Positions 1 through 12,126 are shown, numbered from the stretch's first letter. The stretch is 64,000 bases of DNA from Pampus argenteus (GCA_036937835.1 CM072878.1:9114501-9178500); one strand, 5' to 3'. The notes: generated from the letters alone by a model not told the origin. Numbers and translations are program-made.

Positions 1-109
1 GATCTCAGATGCTGCAGGTATAGCATTTGTTTTATTAAGGTTTTAATCTGTATAATCTTTACTCAACCCATCGGTCTGTTAATTCAAAGCTCCTAACTTT
101 TCCTTCTAG

Positions 110-669
110 TGGAGGTGACTCTGGATCTGGACACAGCCAACCCTGATCTGCTCATCTCCAGTGATGAGAAGAGGATGCGCTGTGGCTTTGAGAGGAAAGA
201 TATTCCCAACTACCACCAACGCTTTGACGGCTGGTGGTGCGCCGTCGGGGCGGAGGGCTTCGGCTCCGGCCGCCATTACTGGGAAGTGGAGGTGGGCGAG
301 CGGGACTGGCGGCTGGGCGTGGCCAAAGAGTCGGCTCTGAGAAAAGGCTTCAAGTCCCTGAACACCGATACAGGTTACATGACCCTGCGGCTGGAGAGGG
401 GCACTGAGCTGAAGGCGCTGACGGTGCCTTTTACCGCCCTGCCACCGGGCCTCATCCCCCGCAAGGTGGGTATCTACCTTGACTACGACCATGGCCAGCT
501 GTCTTTCTATGATGTGGAGAAGCACTTCCACATTTACACTTACAACGACAGCTTCTCTGAGAAGCTGTTCCCCCTCTTTGGCACCGTGGAGATCATCAAG
601 GATCTGGTGATCAGGTCTCCAGCAGCTAAGACCCAATGCCTCTGCTCCACATCCTGTCTTTGGGGTTGA
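110..669 (+). CDS. B30.2/SPRY terminal exon of a TRIM or butyrophilin-like gene (5' part outside window)
   Basis: This is the last coding exon of a gene that starts upstream of the window. It opens after a pyrimidine-rich acceptor ending in AG at 108-109 and runs open to TGA at 667-669, giving about 186 residues. The PRY part is recognisable from LDLDTANPDLLIS near the start. The SPRY core follows, with HYWEVEVGERDW, LGVAKES, the TGYMTLRL segment, VGIYLDYDHGQLSFYDV and a terminal LFPLFGTVE block. This order is that of the B30.2 ligand-binding domain of TRIM E3 ligases, butyrophilins and fish-specific TRIM expansions. The upstream RING, B-box and coiled-coil exons are not visible, so the exact family member cannot be named. 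TRIM47 and TRIM65 are close to RECQL5 in human, which makes a TRIM a reasonable guess, but that is inference. Confidence 0.85.
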
Positions 670-721
670 GTTTCCCTCCGTCACATCTTCCTTCAAAGAT
701 CTATTCTCCAGTAGACATCAC

Positions 722-727
722 AATAAA
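722..727 (+). terminator. Poly(A) signal of the SPRY gene
   Basis: AATAAA lies 53 bp after the SPRY stop codon. A second cluster of AATAAA motifs near 1008-1018 could be an alternative, more distal signal. Confidence 0.5.
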
Positions 728-2105
728 GTAAAAACAAACCAGGTTATATAATAATCACTGAAAGAAAATCAGAGATCCTGCTGTAAAAGACCATCATTGT
801 GCTATTAAATAGCTCCACTGTGTCTCTATGCTGCTACTGCTTTAATGTGATTGTTGCCGCCACTTTCTCACTATCGAGTTAGAGTGCTACCCTGTGACCC
901 TTTGCCTAAATACATAATGTATTTTCATACATTTGAAAGGAAAACCTATAGTATTAATGTAACGTATTGTGCAATATTAATCCTGCATTAAGAATGCATT
1001 TCTGTGAATAATAAATAAACCAAATACATGTCTCGATTGTTGGTCGTGTTGATTTGTACATTAGACATGACATAATAACATGACACAATAGAATAAAATA
1101 AAATAATAAGCTGAGCTGAGGTGTGAAGACAACAGTGCATGCTGGGTTACAGTAGTAAGTAAGATGGTGGCTTCAGTTATCAGCTGCTGCGTCTTCTCTT
1201 CTTTCTCTCGGCTCCATGTTATTCCTCTTTAGCCTTTCAGCTCAACTGAGAGTCTGTAAAACACACTGAGTCTGATGCGACCACAACATGATCAAATAAA
1301 TCACCTTCTTCCCTTTCTGTTTTATGCATTGCATAAAGTATTGCAGTATTGCCCATCATATATCAAATCTTCTCAATCAAACCACTAAAAGAGGGAGCAG
1401 TACACAAGCAAACAAAAAAACACAACCCCATGTCATTACTTACCAGCAAATATTTCAAGCATACTAAAAATAAAAGTTGTTGATACGTACCGGTGTCATG
1501 TGAGCAGCCGGAACAGAACAGAAACAGCACCAAAAGCCTTAGTAAACTTAGCAGCTTTACAAAGATCAGCTCCAGCTCTAATATGCTGCTTGGTCAGTGG
1601 TTTTAATCACTAAATTATACTTTAAAAAGTCTGCATAATAAGTGCTTTTTCTTTTGATAAATTTTAAATCAACTTTAATCCTATAATATATTAATACTTT
1701 ATGCTGCAATAATAGTGTGGCGTTACTACTTTATTTAACTGAAATATCCGAGCACTTCTCTCACCTTCTTTTACACTGAAATATGAGGGGTGTCCACATA
1801 CTTTAGGCCACACAGGGTGTCGCTTGGATGTTTTCAGCAGCTGTGATTCGCTGAAAGGCGTGCAGCCGCTGGACCAATCAGAGAGCTCTAAACGACTGTT
1901 AAAAAATATGAAGAATATGTGGCACTTAAAAAAAAACACAATACATATACAAGACGAATGCAACCATTAAACAGACTTTAAACATTAAAAAAAAACACAT
2001 TTGTTTTCAGTTTGAGTCTATCGCGGCTGTGATGATGTCATCGGCGTGCGCCGGAGAGATTTATATTATATGAAGTTATTCACTTCACAGACAGCCAGAC
2101 AGGCG
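728..2105. other. Intergenic region and recql5 upstream region
   Basis: No coding sequence is supported here. The stretch is AT-rich. It holds a ZNF143-like half site with a YY1-like AAGATGGTGGC at 1161-1171, and a CRE-like TGATGTCA at 2033-2040 about 65 bp before the recql5 start codon. The transcription start of recql5 cannot be fixed from sequence alone. Confidence 0.5.
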
Positions 2106-5100
2106 ATGACAACAACTTTAAAACAGGCTTTAAAAACCCACTTTGGGTTCGACAGCTTTAGGTCTAAACTACAGGAAGATGTTGTCAAGGCGGTCGTCAG
2201 AGGTAAGTCAGCCTCAGTCTTATTTATCTGCTCTGTGAGTTAATCTCTTTGCTCATTAGCAGAGCTGGCTAGCTGGCTAAAAGCAACAAGGAAACTTCCA
2301 GGGAGACGTCCTCAAGATTTAAATACGCTCGCAGGTTGACAGTGACAGGGTTGTGACTGGTGTTGTCCTCCTGTCCTGCAGGTGACAGGGATGTGTTTGT
2401 GTGTATGCCCACTGGAGCAGGAAAGTCCCTCTGTTACCAGCTGCCTGCAATGCTGGCTGAGGGCATTACTCTGGTTATATCCCCGCTGATCGCGCTCATC
2501 CAGGTCAGTGTCTGTATATTAAACCCTTCAAAGAGGTGTAAGATGTTGAACGCATTCCCTATTGAGTGTGTGTGTGTTTCTCCACAGGACCAAGTGGACC
2601 ACCTGAAGGACTTGAACATCCCTGCCTGCTCCATCAACTCCAAGCTGCCAGTGGCTGAGCGCCGTCTGATTCTGGCTGATTTGGAGAGTAGCAGCCCGAA
2701 GCTGAAGCTCCTCTACATCACTCCTGAGATGGTGGCTTCTCCCTCGTTCCAGCCCTGTCTGACAGGCTTGTGCTCCCGCGGCCTGCTGTCCTACCTGGCA
2801 GTGGATGAGGCTCATTGTGTCTCCCAGTGGGGCCACGATTTTAGACCAGACTACCTCAAACTAGGCGAGCTGCATGCTCGCCTGCAGGGGGTACCTTGCG
2901 TTGCGCTGACGGCGACAGCACCCAAAAATGTGCAGGAAGACATCCTTCAGTCCCTGGGGCTGCACTTGCCCCTGTCTTTCTCTTCACCTGTTTTCCGCAA
3001 TAATTTGCACTATGATGTGATCTTCAGGGAGCTGCTGCCAAACCCCTACGTCCACCTCCATGCCTTTATTAAACAGGCGCTGGCACTAGACAGTGGGTCT
3101 AATGGACAGGTTGGTAAACTGGGGTTGGCACTGCTCCTTTTCCCCAAAATCATATGTCAGCACCTGCTTGTTTATGTGTTTCTTGTTTTGTTGACGGTCA
3201 AACAACAAAAAATAGGTTAAAAAAAATCCTCACATTGGAGTTGCTAGAAGACGCTAATGTTGGCTTTTTTCTTTGGAAAAATACAAATAAATATTTTACT
3301 ATCAATATATTTGCTGGTAAGTTTACTGTTGACTAATCAGTGATTGCAGCACCAGATTGCAGGTACAGGCATGTGAAAGATAGGATTAAGATCATTTAGA
3401 AATAATGTTACATAGCTTGTCCACCAGAGAGCACTGACTGGTTTATTTTAAAACATATGTCCTATTCAGTGCATGTCAAGTTCACAACTTTTGCAGCATA
3501 AAATTTCTGCTACTTGTCATATACTCATTATTAATCTTTGACAAGTAAATATATTTCCCATAGAACTCCTTCCTTAAACTATGTGATGTTTGTTAAACAG
3601 GGTTGTGGGATCGTGTACTGTCGGACAAGGGAGGGCTGTGAAACTGTGGCTCACCAGCTTACGAAGCTTGGAGTCTTGGCCAAGCCTTATCATGCAGGTA
3701 AAATCGCTTTATTTTTATCCCAAGTAGAAAGATTGGGGGACTCCAGGATTATGGATCAAGGACTTGACTTTTATTTCACAGGTCTGAAGGCAGGAGATCG
3801 GCAAGAGGCCCAAAATGACTGGATGCAGGGAAAAGTGCTGGTTATTGTAGCCACCATCAGCTTTGGTATGGGCGTAGACAAGGCCAACGTCAGGTAAAAC
3901 AATAAACCTCAGATTTCTGTTGTGTTCTGTTGTATTTGCTACAGAATTTAGGTTTGAGTTTGTACGTCAATCCTGCAGGTTTGTAGCTCATTGGAACCTG
4001 GCTAAGTCCTTGGCAAGTTACTACCAAGAGTCAGGGCGAGCGGGGAGAGACGGGCTGCCCTCCTCCTGTCGCACTTACTACTCTCCGAAAGATAAAGACC
4101 AGATTAACTTCCTCATCAACAAGGAGGTCACCCGCAGACAGGTCAGCGCAACAACGGAGCACTCAAAATGTAAAATTCTGCCTCGTTTAAAAGGTTTGTT
4201 AACATCTCTTGAACTCGTCTACAGGAAAAACGCGGCTCTAAAAAGGAGTCGGACAAAGCGGCCATGAAAGACTTTGAAGCCATGGTGTTATTTTGTGAAC
4301 AAGAGGGGTAAGTGAAGGAATCACTGCACATGTACATGCAGGTTTTGTTTATTGCACACAACTCAAAGTGTAGTCAAACCATTACATCATTACATAATGA
4401 CTTAACATATTTGAACATACTTTATATGGCATGGAATTTCATATATTTAACATAACTTCCATTACATCCATGCTATGCCTTATTTACAAAAAAGATTCAC
4501 TTCAGTTTCTGTGCAGCAGAGGGCAGACTTGATCTCCCTTTTAATGTTTTGTTGTGTCTAAAGGAACACTTTGGTTTGAAAACAGCTTCCCACTCAAGTC
4601 TGACTGCCAAATCTCATTCCTTAAGAATGATGCAGAATTAAGTTTAGAAAAACAACACAATGAACCAGTTTTTCCTCTTCTCCTCCATAATGACTGCAAC
4701 TCTCTCTTGTTGCTCTGTGGTATTTGTCTGCTTGATAAAGAAAGTTGGGATTGGAAGCGTCTTTTCCTCAGGTCAGAGGTAGTGTTGCAGGGATTTCTCC
4801 TTAAAGCCAGGGAGCTTCAGCAGGTGTGTTTGGCAGCCAGTCAAGGACATCCTTGTGTGTGTTTGGCAGGTGCTTTGTTGTTCAAGGGTTGGATCCCTTC
4901 TGTGCTGCTGAACACGCCTCGTGCGAGGCTTCACTGCTTGCTGAGATAGATATAAATGTGTTTTTGTTAATTACATGACTATAATTCTCAGTACATGTTA
5001 TCAAGATTAATAGTGGGTGCGAACTACTGGGAAAGTCTGTTTTTTTTTGTGTTTTCGAGGATGTTTGGCACCATCTGTTTCCTGTGATTAGATGACTGAT

Positions 5101-8100
5101 TTGACACACGTCCAGACGTTGTCTGTGTGTGTGGAGCACATTTGTTCAAATGCTTGAACCCTTCATCTTGGTCTTGCGACAGCAGCAGCAGGTCATGCAG
5201 GTCAGCGCGATCATGAGCATAACAACAACTGCGGGAGAGCAAATACAGCATCATGACAGGCTCAGAATACAGATTATTAGGAATAATAGACAACAGAGAC
5301 TCACAGATGAATGTTAAGAGGATTATGAAAGCCCCCAGCTCTATAGAGTTGGCGTTGGGAAGACCCTGCAGCTTGATCCATATCTTGTTTAAGAAGTTCA
5401 GTGTCTGGTCTCTGGCGTCCATCCTAGCGGAGCAGAAAAAGATGGATGTTTGGAAACGTCACGCTTGAATTTGGTTTACACAGTGACTCGTGTACATGGC
5501 TACACACCAGGATCTAACTGTTGACATGACTGGTGTATTGACACAAGCGGATAATTATCTGCTCCCTATCTGGGAACATGATAAAGTGTTAACCTCCAGT
5601 TTCCTAATTTTAAAAAGAGAATGTTGGGAGGACGAGATGGATTAAACATGTGGTTTTTCTCACCAAGTATGTGTCTGACAGAAATTCAAGATGTGTCCCA
5701 GAGGGGGGATTTGCTTTACAAACAGTAGTCCAACACAAACACAATACATCTTACAAAATACAGCATAAGATCTGTATCTCTTATACTGTCGCCATGAATC
5801 ATAGAAAAAAGAATGATGCAATGATAACATTAGTTTACCAGCGTAATGACACCAGGTGGTGGGAGAAGTTGTTCAAGTTCAACCTAATTTCTGTAAACCA
5901 ATGTAACAAAAGAAGAAAAAAAAAAAACATGGTTCATGTCTGAGTTCAACTGTTGGAAAAAAAGGCTCTTTTTCCTATTAGATTTCAGACTGTAATTAGT
6001 TTTGTCACTTTAGCGGGTGGTGTTGTAGTGTCAAGCGATACCTGGTTTTACTGTCGACTTTGTTATTGTGCTCGACAGTGAATGAATTGGCACTGGGTGT
6101 GACAACCTGTGTGGTTCAGCTCTTTGCAAGACACGATTTGTGGTGTCGTGCTGTTGGATTTCATTACAAAATGTAAAATAATACGAACGGAGTATAACAG
6201 CGACCTGTTCGTTTCTATTGTTGAAGGAATAGTTTGACATTTTTTGGGAAAATATATAAATGTATTTATAGTGTAACAAATGTCCAAGTAAAGTAAAAAA
6301 TCCACTTAGCAACACCTTTATTTTTAAGTGATGTCTCGTGTGTTCAACTAGTCAAAAAACAACAGCGTAAAAACAACAATTAACCGCTTCACAGGGTTTT
6401 TCTTTTGACTATTTATTTGCCGGGAACAGTGACTTCCTTCCAACTCACAGCTCCTGTTAAACAGTCCTAATCATACATGTCAGTTAACTTATTTGCTGAC
6501 CTGACCATAAACTTCAACATTATAACCATCACGAAGGTTGGCTTCATCGCAGGGCTGTTGTATTCGACAGCATACCTAATACACTGGCAACCGGGTGCTA
6601 CTGAATGTTTAAGTCTATTTTTTTGTGGCAATAATGGCAATTAGGCGTCCGTTCTGTTATGAGTTTTAACACTAAACTTGATGTTTTAAACTCTTTACAC
6701 TTACAGCTGATGAAAATAAGTATAGCAACTACACAGTTTACCCCTCTTTGTTATTTTAAAGCAGGCGAGTTAAACTTCCCAATGTGTGTTTGCACCTAAC
6801 AAGTGACTGAAAATATTTCTCTGGTGCTTCGTCTCACACTAACACTAAAGTCTTACCTGTGAGAGTCCTTGTTGTTGTTGTTGTTGTTGTTATTGTTGTT
6901 GTTGTCACACACTCGGCGACTAGCAGAGATTACTATACAGAAGTGAGCAGACCAGTTGACGAGCGGCAGACCGTGATGAACATGTCATCTCTTCTGAAGG
7001 AGTTACTCTTCCTGAGCGTCTTTATGTTTAACGTGCAGTTCATCCAGAGGAGGAGTCCTCACACACTGCCTGAGATTAGCAGTCAGGTCCAGATTAAGAT
7101 TAGAAGGAATAATTCCTCAGGTGCAGTTGATAGTCAGCATGTTGACTGGACGAAAACTGCGACAACACACACACACACACACAAAAGAATCTCATTCACT
7201 GATTTTTCTTTTGGTCCTCTTTTATGCTCCTATTAATCCTTCCTTCCTTTGAGGCTTTTCATCTTCTTTTCTTAGTGCAGTCCTCAGGTTTGTTGTTCTC
7301 CACTTTTTGGTGTTTTTTAGTAGTTTCACACTAGTTATCTTCTGTGCTGTTTACTTCAGTTTGTCAACCTCCCAGGCTGCTTTTTTTTTCTCTCTCTCTC
7401 TGGGAGTGACTGTTGCCTCACAGAGTCTTTGTGTGCCTCTCTGTCTTTCCCCACCTCCTTCGCTGAAACTGCTCCTATTTCTTTCAGAGACTACGTTTCC
7501 ATTTCCAGCAAGGTGGTTAGTATGTTGTTGAAGTGGTTTGCCTAATGGGCTTTTTTCCCCAAACACACTGTGTGCACACACGCATATATGTGTGTGTGTG
7601 TGTGTGTGGAGGGGGGGTTGTGTGGCTTGAATATAGGCTGTTACATAATACTGGATCAGATACTGGAGTGTGACGTCTTTTTTATTTTTTATTTTTTTAA
7701 AACAATGGCAACAATCACATCAAAAACATGGATTTTAAACAGAAATATAACATGCAGGAGCTCATGTTAGAAATGAATTGGAGTTGTGTATCAAAAAACT
7801 CTGCATTATTTAATCAATAAAGTCCACATCTGTCTCTTGTGATTCGTAGAGAAATGTTTTTTATTTTATGTGACAAGGGATCCCTGTTGGACCTCTTTGA
7901 TAACAGACATATTGAGTGTGGTAGTGTGTGATGGTTACACAACAGCTAACAGATCAATGATGCACTAGATTGTGTATCCAAACCACTTCCTGTGTATGAC
8001 TGAGAGTTGTTTACATCAGCGGGTCAGCCTTTTCTTTCTTTTTTTTTCTTTTTCTTTTTCTTAAATACAGACTTCACATCTGCATAGTTTTAATAAGCTT

Positions 8101-11100
8101 TCTGTTATCTATCCATCAGTTGTCGCCATGCTACCATCTCCAAGTTTTTCGGGGACAAGACGCCAAACTGCGCCGGTGCCTGTGACTACTGTCGTAACCC
8201 TAAAGTTGTACGGGCGCAGTTGGAGAGAGCGGCTGCCCTCAGCACCAGGACTGAGGCTCACAGCAATAAGCCCACGGGGCCGTTCGGGTACCAGCCAGGG
8301 CTTTATGAAGGAGGAAAGAAGGGCTACGGCTTTGAGAGGCAGGATAACTTTAGTTTGAAATCGATGTTTGAAATGTTGATTTGATCCGTCATATTTCGGA
8401 CAGATTGATTGTTGCTTGAGAACATCAGTTGCAGTGTGAATCTATAGATTAACGCTGTCATCACACCTTGCAGGTATGATGAAATGGAAGGCGGCAGTAG
8501 TGAAGACGATACCACAAATAGGAAAAAGGAATTTTCTGACCTCTTCAAGAAGCAGATGAACATGCGGAAGGTGAAAATCAAAATCACACGCAAACTCTTT
8601 TAAGAAATGTGTTTTTACGCCCTGTGATTGTGTTGTGTCTACACATCTGTGAGCCAGATGTCGGTGGCTGTTGTAAGGGGCCCTGCGAGTCAGGCTCGTG
8701 GTAAATCGCTTCCACATGTCCAGTGAATTTGGTAAAATGCTGCAGTAAACGGATTCCTTACCCTCACTGTTAACAATAAATGATTGTATAACAAAAGAAA
8801 CAGAACATAAACAACATATACAGGATGATAGTGATGGGAACCATGGAGACTATTGTCTTCCCTCATTTTAGCCCCATCATTCAGAAATATCTACAATAAT
8901 AAGGTTAAAGTGATGCTATATTCTAAATATATACTCACCACTAGTAGGCTTGAAAGACAATGTATAGTTATATATATAGCTATAACTGGTTTTTAATAAG
9001 GAAACTACAGACTTTTGTTATCTTTATTAAAGAGACTGAAAGTGTGAATCTTAAAGATGCATTTTGTGTGACGTGTGTATATTCAGCAGTAACGGGGTGG
9101 ATGTGAGCGATAATGCTGCAGACATTAGTGAATATCTGAGAACTGACTAGATTTTTTGTCTCATGTTTCCGTAGGCAGGTGGGAGTCAGATGGAAGAGTT
9201 TTCTCCCCCAGGTAACACATCAGTCGAAGAATAAAATGAAAGGTTATTTGTGGATGACGAGCGAGGCTCATCTGTACTGTCGTGTAACTGCTGTGTCCTG
9301 CTGCGTAGATGCCGACTGCCCACTCAGAGAGGCCAGCAGCCAGAGGATACCCCGGCTCACCGTGAAGGTAGAACGCAGCAGACACATTCCTCACAGCCGC
9401 TGCATTAATTAAAACCTCTCCAGGAATTTACAGTGACTCATGTGTCATGAAGTGTGAAGGGAGACAGTTGAGCCTTGAGGTGTAAGAACCGGTTTATATA
9501 CAGCACCAGGGAATTTGGGGAGGGGGCTAAATAAAAATAAAAAACACTGGGGGTTATTGGTTTATATTACACATGACAACATTTTGTACAGTAAAACAGA
9601 GGCCATAACGAGCTGAATCTTCAGTATCTAGTTAATTCAATTCAAATGTACTTTTATTGTCAAACAAAACAAAATAAATACAATTCATAGATTAAAAAAT
9701 ATATAAATGATCTCTCTGTCTCTCTCTCCCTCTGTCTCTGGCTCGCTCTCTCCCTCCTTTGGTTATAAATACCTGTAGCCTTTTCTAACGCTTGACAATT
9801 ACATTTTATAGTTATTATTTTTTACATTATATTTCAGGCCAGAGAGCACTGCCTGTGCCTCTTGCAGGAGGCGCTACATGGCCACCAGGGGGCAGACGAC
9901 CCATTTAAGTAATTATACAGAAAGAACCATAATGTTTATACATCGTTACTTTACTGCAAAAATGTAATTAACCTCCCCCACATTGCTTCTCTTCTCATCT
10001 CTCAGCTGTGACACTCTGTCCCAAGCTGTGGATATCGAACATGAGGTCTTCAAGAACAGCAAGTCTTCCAACTTGTACAAAGCTGCCGTCCTTAAGAAAG
10101 TAACTAATGACTGTTTTGTCTAGCACAGTGTCGTTGATGTTATACAATAAGATCCAGAAGATGTAGGACTTAACTTAACGTCTTGTTCTAAAGGTAGCAG
10201 AGATGAAGAAAGCAGGAGGAGAAAGAGGAGAAGAGAAGAAGACGACCAGCAGCGGCTGCAGTGAAACCAGAGAAATCCTGTCAAAACACGATGAAGAAGC
10301 TTCTTCTTCTTCTTCTTCCTTTTCTGAGGAGTTGCAGGGGTTCACATCTGCATCTAAGATCTACTCGGTAACATTACTTTATTACACACTCGTTTCAAGT
10401 GCACAAGCAGTTCTTGCAGGTCCAAACTGCAGTTATTATATAAATGTTTTCTGTTGTTTCCTCCTATTATTCCTCCAGCTGAAGCGTAAGAGAGTTGGAG
10501 CAGGTCTGAGGGGATCATCCAACCCCTTCCAGACTGCCAAGGACTTGATGAAGACAGAAAGCGGTGGGTTTTGCAATGATAGCTCAGGAGAGTCCACTCG
10601 AGGGACAGAGTGGAGAAAAGAGACAAACACGGATACATCTTCAGCCGTGACGTCATCCATCAGAGCCAGAGCGAACGCCGCCGCTGCCTCCCTAAACAGC
10701 CCGACGAAGGGAGCCAGAGCCCTGAGCAAGAAGCAGCAGAAGCTGGCGGAAGCTGCCAAGAGTTCCCGCGACATTTCCCAGTATTTTGGGAAGAAACAAA
10801 CAATAGAGAAATGCCATGAGGCGGAAACGCCTAAGGGACTCAATGCCACTTTATCTGTGAACCCACAGGAAAACATTACACAACACTCTGTGGAAGCTGT
10901 AGAGAAAAGTCCTGCGGAAACAGAGACGCTGGCAGAAACTGAAAGTGAGCAAGTAGTTATACTTACTGATGAAGAGGAGGAAGCCCTTAAAGCAGAGATG
11001 ACAGAAGACACTGAAAATGAGCAAACAGTTATACTAAGTGATGGAGAAGAGGAAGCCCTTAAAGTAGAGATGACGGAAGACACATGTGAAGAGGATGTAA

Positions 11101-11934
11101 CATGCTCCACAGAGTAAGATACACTCAGCGCACTGTTTTCTAAAAGAGTTGCTCATCTTTTTTCTAACTGCATTTTTACCTCTAACACAGAACAAACACA
11201 ACAGAGGAAGAAGCGAAACCACCTGCTATAAAAGGGGTAGGTGTCCAATGTCTGTCAGGTTTTATGATTTTATTTCTCGCCCAGCGACTGACGTTACATA
11301 TGTGTCCAGCTGACGGATGACGTGAAAGGCAAGAGAGCGTCTCCTCCGGCGAAGCGCAGGCGGCCCGCCGACGGGAGCATCAGGAGAGTGACCTTCAACC
11401 CCAACGTGCAGGAGCGGGCCGTGCTACCGGTGAACGAGCCGCCGAAGCCCGTCACGCTGAAGGAAGCTGCTGATATTGTGGTCCGCTGTCTGGACCCCTT
11501 TTACACTCAGGGAAAGTTTGCAACCAAGGTGAGAGGGGCGATTTATTTATTTATTTGTTTATATATTTATTCAAAAGTAAAGTGAGATGAAATGAATCCT
11601 CAGCTGTTGTTCTCTGTGCTTGTAGGAGCTGTTTAAGGCCTTCGCTCGCTACCTGTCTCACCTTCTTGCGGAGGGGAGGAGTCGGGGGAAAGGCCAAGGT
11701 AAGCGGAGCATAAATAATTATGTATATAATTTAATAAATTCCCCCAACTTTTGCACTGCCGCAAAACCGCCGACTGACTTTTCAACACTTGTCTTTGTGT
11801 GACCAACAGTCAAAGCAGAAGCCAAAGCTCTCATCAAGAAGTTCTTCAGCAGAGTGAAGCGCTGCGAGTGCGAGGCAGACTGGAAGCACCTTAAAAGACC
11901 GCACAGCTGTATAACCACAGAGAACAAGGAATGA
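2106..11934 (+). CDS. recql5: RecQ-like DNA helicase 5 (RECQL5), 19 coding exons
   Basis: Nuclear 3'-5' DNA helicase that, in mammals, removes RAD51 filaments and binds RNA polymerase II. Coding exons: 2106-2202, 2382-2503, 2588-3109, 3601-3697, 3782-3893, 3979-4141, 4225-4307, 8120-8338, 8474-8570, 9175-9211, 9309-9367, 9838-9908, 10006-10099, 10194-10367, 10479-11113, 11191-11236, 11310-11528, 11626-11698 and 11810-11934. They sum to 3045 nt, or 1014 aa, against about 991 in human. Walker A TGAGKS is at residues 43-48 and DEAH at 146-149. The QESGRAGRDG motif is in exon 6. Cysteines of the RecQ zinc motif lie at 395-423. A KIX-like Pol II-binding region spans about 517-600. A basic KRRRP stretch near 891-895 precedes the C-terminal SRI domain (about 924-1005, starting VTLKEAAD). 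Human RECQL5 keeps the same domain order. The intron after exon 8 uses a GC donor. Residues 801-849 contain a duplicated acidic repeat. Confidence 0.95.
5146..5422 (-). CDS. smim5: Small integral membrane protein 5-like microprotein, two coding exons
   Basis: Exon 1 is 5422-5305 (118 nt) and exon 2 is 5228-5146 (83 nt). The donor is ATCT|GTGAGT and the acceptor TCTCCCGCAG. Joined, they encode 66 residues ending in TGA. The N-terminal half is amphipathic with KLQGLPNANSIELG, then one membrane span from about residue 29 to 50, a cysteine cluster (C50, C53-C56) and a short basic tail. Human SMIM5 has the same plan: LQ-LP near the start, one span, a Cys-rich end, about 77 aa. In human it also lies inside RECQL5 on the opposite strand, so position and sequence agree. 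An acceptor AG at 5425-5424 sits one base before the ATG, so an untranslated leader exon is spliced in from upstream. The biochemical role of the family is not known to me. Confidence 0.82.
6858..6905 (-). other. smim5: Candidate 5' leader exon end of smim5
   Basis: On the minus strand a good donor, CACAG|GTAAG, ends an exon at about 6857. It would splice to the acceptor one base before the smim5 ATG. The exon end contains an AAC-repeat tract on the minus strand. The upstream limit of the exon and the transcription start are not visible. Confidence 0.4.
8339..8473 (+). other. recql5: GC-AG intron of recql5 (intron 8)
   Basis: Exon 8 must end in phase 2 to join exon 9 (starting at 8474, ...R-Y-D-E). 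The only in-frame junction is GAGAG|GCAGGA at 8338/8339, a GC donor. No GT in the right phase lies nearby. The acceptor is an ordinary CAG at 8471-8473. Confidence 0.7.
10947..11090 (+). repeat. recql5: 72-bp tandem duplication in recql5 exon 15, two acidic 24-residue units
   Basis: Unit 1 is 10947-11018 and unit 2 is 11019-11090. They are identical at 58 of 72 bases by direct comparison. Each codes for EQ-x-VIL-[ST]-D followed by Glu residues and EALK, then EMTEDT. The hydrophobic-then-acidic core resembles a SUMO-interacting motif. Confidence 0.9.
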
Positions 11935-12120
11935 TGGGAGGGAAACACAGACATTCCCATAAATCTTTCCTCTTTGTCAGTGCCTAAGCTGTCTTTTTCA
12001 TTGATCTCTGCCTTCCCCCACAGACGCCTGCTCACCAGGTTCACGGTTGAATTGCTGCTAGAGTTCTGCTTTTTTTTCCAGGCTTGTCGCTGCTACAGTA
12101 GCTTAACGTAACAATCAAGC

Positions 12121-12126
12121 AATAAA
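12121..12126 (+). terminator. recql5: Poly(A) signal of recql5
   Basis: AATAAA lies 187 bp after the recql5 stop codon. A second AATAAA near 12860 would give a 3' UTR of about 0.95 kb. Confidence 0.55.

Larger units (their letters stand above)
4308..8119. other. recql5: Intron 7 of recql5 (3.8 kb) hosting an antisense gene
   Basis: This is by far the largest recql5 intron. It carries the two coding exons of smim5 on the opposite strand, a candidate 5' leader exon for it near 6857, a GTT-rich microsatellite at about 6868-6905 and a GT microsatellite near 7590-7608. Nothing else coding is supported. Confidence 0.75.

Noticed and set aside
106..696. 196-residue open frame on the minus strand
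   Set aside because: It is fully antisense to the well-matched SPRY exon. It is Gln/Val/His-rich in the way expected of a reverse complement and has no domain.
10436..11110. 224-residue Ser/Val-rich frame on the minus strand
   Set aside because: It is the antisense shadow of recql5 exon 15. Its repeats are only the complement of the acidic duplication.
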